32,340 nucleotides of DNA, taken from assembly GCA_032358255.1 (NCBI GenBank), contig JAULBX010028005.1, positions 1-32,340 on the forward strand. The letters run 5' to 3'. The notes beneath the pieces are model-generated. The model saw only the letters and a list, made by a program, of their open reading frames with translations, did not search any database and was not told where the DNA came from. Numbering within the stretch: position 1 is the stretch's first letter; each line of letters starts with the position of its first letter. A program made the position numbers and the translations under genes. This document shows positions 1 to 8,951 of this stretch, piece by piece. The DNA is from Heterotrichella gracilis. Its lineage: Eukaryota > Sar > Xanthophyceae > Tribonematales > Xanthonemataceae.

Positions 1-10
1 GCGCCGCATG

Positions 11-47
11 TGCAAGACTGACTGCTAATCTGGCTATTTTGCTGGAA
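11..47 (+). repeat. Dispersed repeat R1, copy 1 (in GGH intron)
   Basis: These 37 bases match 18092-18128, in intron 1 of the NDUFA8 gene, at about 30 of 37 positions. Both copies are followed by a CTAACTAAC-type tract. Two copies about 18 kb apart suggest a small dispersed element or a shared intron-derived sequence. No ends or target-site duplications can be defined. Confidence 0.45.
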
Positions 48-73
48 TGCATGTAACTAACTAACTAACTAAC

Positions 74-93
74 TATGTCTCCACCATTGAGGC
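74..93 (+). repeat. Exon-edge echo before GGH exon 128-262
   Basis: Twenty bases repeat 131-150, the first bases of the downstream exon, with one mismatch at a 57-base offset. The copy lies in the upstream intron and ends before the pyrimidine-rich tract of the real acceptor at 126-127. Confidence 0.7.
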
Positions 94-127
94 AGTCTTG
101 TAATCCCCTCCCTCCCCTTGTCCCCAG

Positions 128-942
128 GTATATGTCTCCACCTTTGAGGCCATCTCCTACCCATTCACTGGGCTGCAATGGCACCCCGAGAAGAATGCGT
201 TTGAGTGGGCACGGCGCCTGCACATACCACATTCCGCGCAGGCTGTGGAGGTCACGCACCAGGTGGGGAATTAAGTCTAGTGTAAGAGGATGAGGGTAGA
301 TTAAGATGTTGTGCCCGGCCCTTAACCTATTTCAACCCAGTGATGTAAAGGACAAGTGAAGGGCTGTTCAGTGTAGTATGAGCCGGTGCATGGTTTTCAA
401 GCCTGTACTTGTGGCTGAATTATTTATCTTGCGATTGACAAGTGGCACTGGTGTGTGTGCACCGTCCACCAACCGGACTCTAACTAAGGGTTCTGCTGCG
501 CCAGGTGGCCCGGGTGTTTGTGAGCGAGGCGCGCAAGTCCCTGCACCGCGCCCCCACCCAGGATGAGGAGGACTCGATGCTTATCTACAACCACCCGGTG
601 GTGTTCTCAGGGCGACCGGTGCACAAGGGGGAGGAGACGTGGACGCTGCAGGTAATGGGTGGTTGTAGATGCAAATCAGAGTTAGCTCTGTTGTAAGTAA
701 TGGGCGGCTGACTAACAAATGGTGTCACAGTGGCAGGATGGGACTGCATGGAGAGACATGCGCGATACCGAGTGCTATGTTGTACATTGGGACTGCCCGG
801 TTGTGTCATAATGCTTTAGAATTATACGAATTGATTTTATTACTGCCCTCTTCTGCAGGCATACGTGTTCGCGCCCTGGGAAAGGTTTGCAAGTCAAGGG
901 CAGCGGGAAGGGCAACAAGGGGCAGGGGTCAGTGGCCAATGA
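128..942 (+). CDS. GGH: Gamma-glutamyl hydrolase, C-terminal three exons (5' part outside window)
   Basis: Three exons, 128-262, 505-651 and 859-942 (stop TGA), join in phase 0 and encode 121 residues. The first carries FTGLQWHPEKNAFEW, the His/Glu motif of the class I glutamine-amidotransferase-like fold of gamma-glutamyl hydrolases (peptidase C26). The second carries VSEARKSLHR and LIYNHPVVFSG, and the third YVFAPWERF, matching the C-terminal end of plant enzymes. The family removes poly-gamma-glutamate tails from folates, in the vacuole in plants and the lysosome in animals. The nucleophilic cysteine should lie upstream of the window. Introns are GT-AG (263-504, 652-858); bases 1-127 are the end of an upstream intron. 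The gene converges on the aminotransferase gene. A TGTAA motif at 1063-1067 is a possible green-algal polyadenylation signal. The family call is firm; only the exon limits are inferred. Confidence 0.9.
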
Positions 943-1134
943 GCATGCCGGTGGGGTCCCTTGCAAATCCTCGTGGCCCATTGTTGGCACTCTGTTGGCT
1001 GTTCCATTTGGGTAGTTCAGCCACCCTGCGGCTACTGTATGTCTTAAGCCTTTGGCTTCCAATGTAACAATTGTCTTCTTTTCTTTACAAGTTGCCGGCT
1101 GGCGGCCGGAATTCGCCAGCTGGCATTGAGCATG

Positions 1135-1188
1135 CATGTGAAATCGAAATTTTGTGCTTAGCATGTGAAATCAAAATCTTGTGCCTAG
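1135..1188. repeat. Tandem 27-base repeat, two copies
   Basis: Copies at 1135-1161 and 1162-1188 begin CATGTGAAATC and end in CTTAG or CCTAG. They differ at three positions, all transitions. Function is unknown. Confidence 0.7.
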
Positions 1189-1189
1189 C

Positions 1190-1378
1190 CTAGCGCATTG
1201 ACGATCGCATCCGGCGTGTGAGAATTGCAGACGCGCCTTGCTTCTCCAGTTGCAATGCGTGAATGCCTGCAGCGCTGCGGTAGCCACACATACTATGCAC
1301 TCTCAACATCTCATCAATGAAATTTGCTGAGCGCGCTGCCATTTGCTGGCGCGCCTGCTCAATTTGCTTGCATGCCAT
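1190..1378 (-). CDS. Small open reading frame, 62 aa, possible gene remnant
   Basis: A true ATG on the minus strand at 1378 opens a 62-residue frame starting MACKQIEQARQQMAAR and ending in a basic RRMRSSMR tail before TAG at 1190-1192. The frame stays open a little upstream of the ATG. The translation looks helical and Gln/Arg/Ala-rich without low-complexity runs, so it may be a real small protein or a leftover exon. I do not recognise it and see no splice sites that join it to another exon. It could equally be chance. Confidence 0.2.
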   Translation of the reverse strand: MACKQIEQARQQMAARSANFIDEMLRVHSMCGYRSAAGIHALQLEKQGASAILTRRMRSSMR

Positions 1379-1908
1379 GTCAAATAAAGCACAGGCCTGT
1401 CGATGACGCGCCCCTTAGGGCTACTGCATCTGAAACTATGCTATATTGAGTCAAAATTACCAGCTGCAATGTTTCCACAAGAAAGTGCTCACTTGAGATT
1501 CGATAAATGACCATGTGTGCAGCCATTGCATGGTGTCCCAAGGTCTGACCCTGCTACTGACTGACAGCCAAAATGGTGATGTCTCCATCGTGGTTGCCAC
1601 GACACTTGTTGAGATGGCGTGAGATGAAGACGTTGCTGGTTATACATCCTTGCAGGCCTGTGGCTGCTACAGCAGCAGATTCCCACCGCCGCACGCGCAA
1701 GTCACCTTGATCCAGACTGGTGGGCACACACCATCCCCTGCCCCCACCCCCCTTTTCCCCCTCCCCTTGGTCCCTAGGTTGGCTTCAAGAATGTCCTTCA
1801 GCACGCACAATACCATGTTGGTCTTTGTTCACCGCTGACCAGCAGATAGGTGGTCCCCGGGATTGTGTCGCCTCCGCAATGCCCTTGGGAATTCCCTCCT
1901 ACCCCCCA

Positions 1909-4900
1909 TCAGTTTGGCGTGCCCTGCTCCATGTTTGTCATGAAGCCATAGGGCACCTCCACGTGCACATCGCTGGTGGGGCGGGGGGGCAGGTCCTGCA
2001 TCATGATGGCCCTGCAGGGGGAGGGGTCAGGAATGGTGTTTTGGGTTTTTTTTAACTGATAAATATGGAGCTGGGCGTTCGTAGTGTGCAAAAAAGTGCG
2101 CACCCTGAATCAAAGCACCAGGCCTACTCTGAACCCCTGATAGAGGTTTTCAGCACGTGCATTGAACTAATGCGGTAGGCTGCCAAAATAAACCTGCGTA
2201 CTCCCCAACCAACCCTATCACATCCACAACCAACACCACCCCCACCCTGCCCGCCAGTGCTGTCTGCCCGATGCTTCCATCCCCTCAGCGAAAACATCGT
2301 CCCATTGCACCACCGCCATTACTGCACCACCCAAAGCACCCACCTGCAGGCCAGGGCGATGGGCCCCGTGCGCCCGTCCCCAATGGGCGACTCATCCCAC
2401 TGCACCACAGGCACCAGTACCAGGCTGCTGCTGAGCAGGAACACCTCCCGTGCCTGCTTGGCCTCCTCAACCGTGAATGGGCGCTGGTCAAGGATGTGCA
2501 GCCCCTCAATCTCATCCGCATCCATGTGCTGCAGGGGGCAAGGGGTGGAAATTTGAGATGGAGTTTCAAAGGTGTGGTAATGGTATAGAAGTGGTGCAAT
2601 CATAGATTAATTCATCGAGGATTGGGGGTGCGGTAATCTCACAGTTCGCAATAATACCTTTGGCAGCAGCTCCAGCAGCCTCTGCACCGTGATGCCATCC
2701 AGCGATTGCGTGAAGGGGGGCACCAGCAGCTCCCCATCGCAGGTCACAATGGCCACGTTCATGTTGGGGCCCTCAGCCACATAGCCCTCCTCGTCCACAA
2801 AAATGCCCTGCAGATGCCCAATCATATGTCAATTATCAATTAAGGGTCGCCCACCAGTGCTAATGAGGGGTGCCATGAGATGGCGGTGGGAAAATTTCCT
2901 ACAAGGGAGGGCGCGTTGTTGCACTGGTGCCCCACTTGGCATCAAGGTCCGCCCTCCGTTGCCATTTGTCACACGCCAGGCAAACCCCATCACCCCCACA
3001 TGCCAGACGCCACAGGCAGGATGAAAGCGACCAAGGGTGCTTCTGTTGGGTGCAGTTGAGCGCCTTGTGAAGTTAGGCGCTACATGACTGCATTTTGATA
3101 GCAGCAAACGTGCCATAAATGGCCCTGCTTGCTGCAGATAAAGGGCGGAAACAATGTGGCTGTTTTACTCCCAGCGCCCCACCTGGTCAAACTCATCCGC
3201 CTCCGCATCCAGCGCCGCCAGCACGTTGGGCAGGTAGTTGGTGCTCTTGATGGTGGCAAAGTAGGGGTCCTTGATGGGCACGGGGGTGGTCTTCACCTTC
3301 CACCCGGCCACATAGTCCGCCTCCACATTTGGCCCAGTGGTGACCATGACGTAGAGGGCGGACTCTGTGCACTCGGTGGATGTGAGGCCGAAGCCGCCCC
3401 GGCCAGCTGAGAGCCAGAACTTGACCATGCCTGGAGGGGGGTTGGGTTGGGGTTTTGTGAGCGTTTAGAATCCATGCCTATGGGCGGGTAAGGTTTGGGT
3501 GAGATGGGGGAAGGATAAGGGGAGGTGAGGGTACCACACATGACCCCACATGCCCTGTGGTGCCTAAAAGGCACATGCCGCTGCCACATGCCAGCTGACA
3601 GCCAGAACTTGACCGTGCCTGGAGCGGGTGGGTAAGGGGTGGGTGGGGAGTGGGGAGGATAAGGGAGTTGGGGATACCACGGTACCCCACAGTACCCCAC
3701 ATGCTCTGTGGTACTTTTATGGCACTTGCCCCACAAACAGATATACGCAAAAACGATGCAATGGCCCCCACAAATTGCCGGTGATAATTCCACTGATACA
3801 TTCATATTTAAGTCATAGATTATAATTCATAGTCCACTTTGCCGCATGCACTGAATGAAGTTCGCGCCAAATGATGAGTGCCCTCCCCCCGTGCCCACCA
3901 TGGCTTTCCAGAACCATGCCTTTCAACAGGCGAGTCCTATTCCTTCGCAGCCTAAATCCCCCGTGCTGCTGCGCGCCATGGCCTACATATGCGCCGTGAA
4001 CTGCATGCAATGCGCACCATGCACTATATGCGCTGCATGTGCGCCGATAACTAGCTACATGCAGCGCCTGGTAGGCACCCGCACCATTGAGCTTGCAGCT
4101 TGCAGCGGCCGTCTCCAACACAATGCGCTTGAGCTGGTCCAGGGAGTAGGGCAGGGGGATGGCAGCCTGCATGGACAAAACACATGAATATATACACGAA
4201 ATAGATGCACTGTACAAAATCCAATGGGCAGATATAGACACAATTCCTTGACAATTGATACGTGCCTCGTCCAAGAAGAGATTCAGCAAAAATGAGACAA
4301 AACGAGGGAGAGTGGCCTGGTGACCACCACCCCTGATCCCACACCACCAATGCATACCCCTTCACTAGCCCACATGCCCCTCCCTACCTTAATGGCCGAA
4401 TGGTAGAAGCGCGTGAGGTGCCTGTCAAGCAGGTACAGGTGGCCATCCACCAGCGTGGCGGTGTCAAACACCCCATGCCCCCGGTGCACCATGTGGTCGT
4501 CTGTGTGAATCAGCATGAGCGCGGGGTCGGTCACAATCCCGCGCAGCTCCGAGGAAAAAAAGGCTGCGTAGTGCGCCTTGGCTACCGGGTGGACGGAGCC
4601 GTAGAGCGCGTCGAGAACCTGGGGGTGGGGTTGGGAGGTTGGGTATGTGGTGGGGGGGGGTGAGGGGGGGCGTTACAGAGGGGTGTGAGCAGTTTAGAAG
4701 AAGGCTGCGTAGTGTGCCTAGGCAACCGGGTGCATAGAGCCATTAATGCAGGCAAGGGAACGGGCATGCCTTTGAAGCTGTGCGTGCAATACTTGGCTCA
4801 CGCTGAGCCGCTCAGTGCCTGGGCAAGCATGCATAGTGAGGCCTACACCTGGCTGACGGCACAGGCATTGCAGTAATGCGTACTGTCCAGCGGGAGCGAC

Positions 4901-5869
4901 GATGGCACTTGGGGTAGGAATCGTGGCACCTCGGGTAGGTTTTGTGGTATGCCAAGTTGTCAACAGCCCGACTGTCACAAGAGACCACACGATAGACTTC
5001 CCAAAACCCTACCCAGTTTCCTCCTAAACCCCAAACCCTACCTCTTGGGGCGTCAGCTGGGGCGTGGGCAGGGTTTGCGGGAGCAGCTTCTCGAGCAGCT
5101 CTGGTGGCAGCTGGAAATCCGAGTCATCATCCTCTTCAGCCTCCTCCACCTCTGTGGCGCTGCGTATCCGGGAGACCTGGGGTTGCACCATAGGGTGTTG
5201 TGAGTGTGAGCAAGTTTGGAGCGGGCAGAGGGTTGGAGGATGAAAAAGCTTTTACCAGTCTTCCTGTGTGCGGATGACTGCTAAGCTTGCTGCACTGTAC
5301 ATCTGGACTGCATGTCTCGAACTACATGAGCGGCCATGGATACTGTGTAATGCTTGTAGTATGCATGGGCCTAACCCACACTTTTGTACCCTTGTGACTG
5401 AGAGGTGGCATACCTAGGCCCCGCCAAGGTGTACTATAGTCTACTGCAAGGTGTGACAAGGTAGTTGCAACGGACATGTACTTAAGTGCAGTGGGTAGCC
5501 TGCCTGGCACTGGGCAGCCACGCACAAGTGCCAGGCATGCTACCATATGCATGCTATTCACTTTCAGCAGTGGATCCAATACGTTCAACAAGTTACCCCT
5601 ATATTTTCCGATTAGCAAGCAGGATAGTCTGAAGTGCGACCCAGAGAGGCACAGCATGCAGCCATCAACACCACTTGACAGGCTTCCAAGCTGAGGGGAC
5701 GTAAAGCCAGTGCACAGCTTACCTGCTTTCCCCGGTATGCCAGCTGTTTCGGGTGGCAAAACTGCCGCTGCTGTATATGTAGCTGGTTGCTTGGCTTGCT
5801 GGCTGCACTTCGAAGTGGCGTTGACACCGTGCCATGGCTATGCATGCCACAGAGTGAGTGCGCCATCAT
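1909..5869 (-). CDS. Class IV (D-amino-acid/branched-chain-type) PLP aminotransferase-like protein
   Basis: Eight exons: 5723-5869, 5042-5176, 4388-4618, 4079-4166, 3183-3430, 2658-2807, 2344-2528 and 1909-2011. Together they encode about 428 residues. Motifs in order are LIHTDDHMVHRGHGVFDT, VKFWLSAGRGGFG, FATIKSTNYLPNVLA (Lys of IKS is the expected PLP lysine), AEGPNMNVAIV and VVQWDESPIGDGRTGPIA. This is the plant fold-type-IV family annotated as branched-chain-aminotransferase-like or D-amino-acid aminotransferase, which includes the folate enzyme aminodeoxychorismate lyase. Substrate cannot be decided from sequence. The first 49 residues are rich in Ser, His and Gln with few acidic residues, like an organelle transit peptide. 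The start is the first in-frame ATG; a second possible start is ATG 5191-5189, just before the acceptor of exon 2. Two introns contain echoes of exon edges (3591-3770, 4701-4741). Confidence 0.87.
3403..3770 (-). repeat. Tandem duplication (about 188 bp) copying an exon 5' end and its acceptor into the upstream intron
   Basis: Bases 3591-3624 match 3403-3436 at 32 of 34 positions. On the minus strand both contain a CTCCAG acceptor followed by the coding start for VKFWLSAG. The flanks repeat too: GGATAAGGG and CCCACATGC-CTGTGGT segments recur near 3512-3573 and 3650-3724. The rightmost copy lacks the rest of the exon. The real exon is identified by conservation of the following GRGGFGLTS sequence. 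Confidence 0.8.
4701..4741 (-). repeat. Exon-edge echo of aminotransferase exon 4388-4618
   Basis: Bases 4701-4741 match exonic 4560-4600 at 35 of 41 positions, 141 bases away, in the upstream intron. The copied region encodes the KAHYAAF part of the real exon but is not followed by its continuation. Confidence 0.75.
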
Positions 5870-6372
5870 TCCACCCACACTCGCAGCCACGAGAGCCTTG
5901 CCAAATTGAGTGATAAGCAAGTCTCAGACAGTGCCAAGTCTTATCAACAGTGGGTGAGGCAGCTACTGCTGGCACTTTTTAGACCAAGTGCACCGTCACA
6001 CAGTTTCTGAGGCTAGGGAGCAAGCCAGCGCACAGTCGGACTGCAATCGTAGATTGTACTATAGATATCGCAACAACAGATGTCCAGCGCAGTCAACTAG
6101 AGTACAGTCTGCCCATTAACCCACTGCTTTTTGTTTGGGGTTGTGTGTTCACTTGCTGCCGCGCCGGAGCAACCGGTCGGCGGCGGCGTGCCCGGCATGT
6201 GGCCCGGCGCGCGCACGCGGAGGGTTTGCGACAAAACCCTAGAAAGAAAAAGAGAAGAAAAGGCCAAACAGTAAGTGAATAAAATATTCCAGAAGCATGA
6301 ATACGTTTTGCAAATGCGCATCGTCCCTGCTACGCCCTGGCCAGGCCCTTCGCTTGTTGGTCCAGGTGGTCC
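5870..6372. other. Spacer between tandem minus-strand genes
   Basis: This lies upstream of the aminotransferase start and downstream of the first deacetylase stop. It includes a very GC-rich patch (about 6160-6225) with CGGCGGCGG and GCGCGCGC runs, followed by AAAACCCTAG, a telo-box-like sequence. These may belong to the aminotransferase promoter; no defined core element was seen. Confidence 0.5.
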
Positions 6373-8341
6373 TCACAGGCTGTGGATTTCCTTCAGCTCA
6401 GCGACACACTCCTGCATCCTCTTCACGTGGTGGGGTACCTCGGTCCTGTTGGTACCTTGAGGTGGCAATTTGCTGGCAGTGGCCGCAGGCATACCCAAGA
6501 GTGCCCTGAAAGACTCCGCCACTGACTCCCCGAGCGCCTGTGGGTTGTACCCCCCTTCCAGAGTCAGAATTATACGCCCACCTGCGCATCACCATATGCG
6601 TCATTTAACTCCCATAGGAATTCTCCAAGATCATGTATGCTGCATGCTGTGTTTTCCCAGTGCACTGCAATCACCATAAGGTGCCCTAGATAACTTGAGA
6701 TGAGGAGCGTAGTCGTTTATTTAAAGTAGACGACTACGCTCCTCATCTCAAGTTATCTAGCGCAAATATAAAACTAATTCATTTTATATTTGCGCCTACA
6801 TTTTCAGCCTCAATCCCATCCAACGTACCGCACAGCTCGTCAGCCAGTTGCTTCAGCCTGGCCACCATGTAATGGTAGGTGCTGCTCTGGTACTGCAGCT
6901 CCTCTATGGCGTCATCCACATGGGCATCGTACCCTGCGCTAGCCAGCACCAGCTCTGGCTGGAAGCGCGTCACTACAGGCACCACCACCCCCTCGAATGC
7001 CAGCCGCACGCATTCGTCATCGGCTCCCACTGCACGGGGCCACGACTTAAGGGTTTGGGGTGTGTTGCTTAGGGCTGCAGACGATGGGTTGACCCTCTAC
7101 CAAAAGTTGACATGCACCAGCAAGCATCATGTTCCACATGGGATAGGCTCAGCGGCACCCATTTTTTCAGTAACTGCTTAGTTGCCCGACCCGGTGTGGG
7201 TGTATCAGTCTAGTATGGCATGCATTCACCTACATGGCATGGGGATGTTGATGGTTGTGCCCTCTGCCCCCGCCGGCCCTGTGTCGCGCATGCCAGCTGT
7301 TTCCGGCCACACCCCATCCTGCTGAAGGTCGATGAACAGCACAGAGGGATCCTCCCAGAAGATGTCTTGCGTGCCGTTTCCATGGTGCACATCGAAATCC
7401 ACTATCACCACCCTGCCTACCCCGTGGCTGCGCTGTGCGTATTTTGCACCGATGGCCACATTGTTGAGCAGGCAGAACCCCCAGCTGCGGGATTGGTCCG
7501 CGTGGTGGCCGGGAGGTCGACAGATGTTGAACCCAGCTGGGGCCATCTGCCCAGGAGCGGTGGGGGGGACCACTTTGTCTATGAGGTCCAGAAGCCCTGC
7601 AGCCGCCTGTGGAAACGAGGTGTTACCATCCTGGTGGGCTTCAATTCTAGGTACAACTACAAGAAGGTCTTCCAAGTCGGGCACCGGCTGATTTCATGTC
7701 ATTGTTGTGAAGTAGTATGAAAGGGTAAAGAAAATTAGGATTTTGTGGGTTGCAGTGGGCGCAGTGGGAAGGCAGATGGGTGCAAGGTTGGAGAAGTGGA
7801 TGTAACGGCAAGACAGAAGGTGCAGGGTGGCGGGTAAAGTACACTGGCAGTCAAGCCAACCTGTTCAGCACAAGTCATGGACTCAGCAGTGATGTAGGTA
7901 CAGCCGTCTGAGTCGCCAACCCCATCAATCGCCCTCGCTTCACAGGAACTTTGAGCCAGTTCTGTCTCCTTCCTGAGCCGGTGTATCAACGTGGGCCGGT
8001 GCACTGCGAGTATATCCTCGTCTTTTGCTTGCCTGTTGCTGTGCCAAAGCTCCACCTGTGATTGCACGCAGGGTGGTGTATCAGGGTTCACATTGTGGTA
8101 TACAAGTACCCTTCTGCTTGCTGAGAAGTCAACAGCACCTGGACTGGTTTGTTGATGTTAGTTTCGAGGCATGCGCACAGCCCCCGTGTACACTTACTAA
8201 TTTGTTTTTGCTGATGCCAGTCTCCTCGAGAGCAGCCTCTACTGCAGGTGTTCGGTGCTGGGACTCTGGGTGGTCAGGCCAGCAATGCCCACGAGCTGGT
8301 AGTATTGTGTAGTAAAGGCGGGGACCCATGGCGCTGTCCAT
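6373..8341 (-). CDS. HDA14: Class II histone deacetylase-type enzyme, HDA14-like (paralogue 1)
   Basis: Five exons, 8198-8341, 7861-8055, 7234-7606, 6829-7029 and 6373-6581 (intron phases 0, 0, 1, 1), encode 373 residues. Motifs in order: HPESQHRTPAVEAALEE, ICRPPGHHA (active-site His pair), VDFDVHHGNGTQ and LASAGYDAH (zinc-binding Asp/His residues), and LEGGYNPQALGESVAESF (transition-state Tyr). All catalytic and zinc residues are kept, so the enzyme should be active. The closest family I recognise is plant HDA14, a zinc-dependent lysine deacetylase reported in Arabidopsis chloroplasts. The start is the only in-frame ATG before the domain. Upstream codons stay open to 8494 but begin with TTG, so an extra 5' exon with a targeting peptide is possible. 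Intron 4 holds two perfect inverted repeats. A second paralogue lies at 22920-26210. Confidence 0.9.
6686..6760. repeat. Perfect inverted repeat, 31-bp stem, 13-base loop
   Basis: Arms 6686-6716 and 6730-6760 are exact reverse complements, starting CTAGATAACTTGAG, with a 13-base AT-rich loop. It lies in the last intron of the first deacetylase gene, about 70 bases from the donor. In RNA it would form an unbroken 31-bp hairpin. Confidence 0.9.
6760..6795. repeat. Second perfect inverted repeat, 14-bp stem, 8-base loop
   Basis: Arms 6760-6773 and 6782-6795 (GCGCAAATATAAAA and its exact complement) abut the larger hairpin and share base 6760 with it. Confidence 0.9.
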
Positions 8342-8951
8342 CTCCTGTCCGGATTGTTGTTTAAGTGAACAGTGGAAGGGTCCCTTACGAAGGGACACTG
8401 CTTGTTGGGCTGGAAGTGAATGAGGCACAACATGCAGACCACATGCCGCAGCTTGATGGGTGTCAAAGAAACGGACGGCAAAATGTTCCCACAAGGAAAT
8501 CTACTGTGGCGTTGCGTTACTGTGTCAAGCACTTAGATGGAAGGTTCAAAAGACCTGCAAGTTTGATGCATGCATGCATTGATTGGGCCCAGTTGTCCTC
8601 GTCTGCTTTAATTTGCACATTTTCCTTTGCTTCAAAAAAAGATGGGCCATGTAAAAATAGCAGCAGTCTGGAAGGGAAAGGCTGTGAATTCCTTACCCAA
8701 ACACCTCCAATTCGCTGACTAACTGTCTCAAAGCCTTGTACGCACCTTTGCTTTGGTTGATGGGTTGTGAGGCACGCTGTGCTGGCCCAAGCGAACTAGA
8801 CACTCCTTGTGATGGCCCATGTCAGATGTTAGCCTAGTTGCCCTGCGCTTGGTGTAGCTTCTAGTCCCCAACGAATAGTACTGAAAGTGACTGGTTGCTG
8901 CAAGGACTGAGAAGCCAAAAGGGTAGCCCGGGCCGTTGGCTCTAAACAGCT
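8342..8951. other. Divergent promoter region
   Basis: About 610 bases separate the start codons of the first deacetylase (-) and U2 A' (+), so the two genes probably share a bidirectional promoter. It contains an A7 run near 8634-8640 and TGCATGCATGC near 8567-8578. No clear TATA box or conserved motif can be named. Confidence 0.45.

Larger units (their letters stand above)
943..1908. other. Intergenic region between two convergent genes
   Basis: This is the shared 3' flank of GGH (+) and the aminotransferase (-). It holds a tandem 27-base repeat (1135-1188), a GCTGGCG/CGCCAGC short hairpin near 1098-1120, and one ATG-initiated small minus-strand open frame (1190-1378). The part after 1700 is rich in C and T runs. 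No recognised gene was found. Confidence 0.6.

Noticed and set aside
3293..3805. Minus-strand open frame of 170 codons over the aminotransferase intron
   Set aside because: It runs through the tandemly duplicated intron in a non-coding frame; its KFWLSAG pieces come from the decoy copy.
8342..8494. N-terminal extension of the first deacetylase from 8494
   Set aside because: The frame is open but starts with TTG; the only in-frame ATG is at 8341. It may be 5' UTR or part of an unseen exon.
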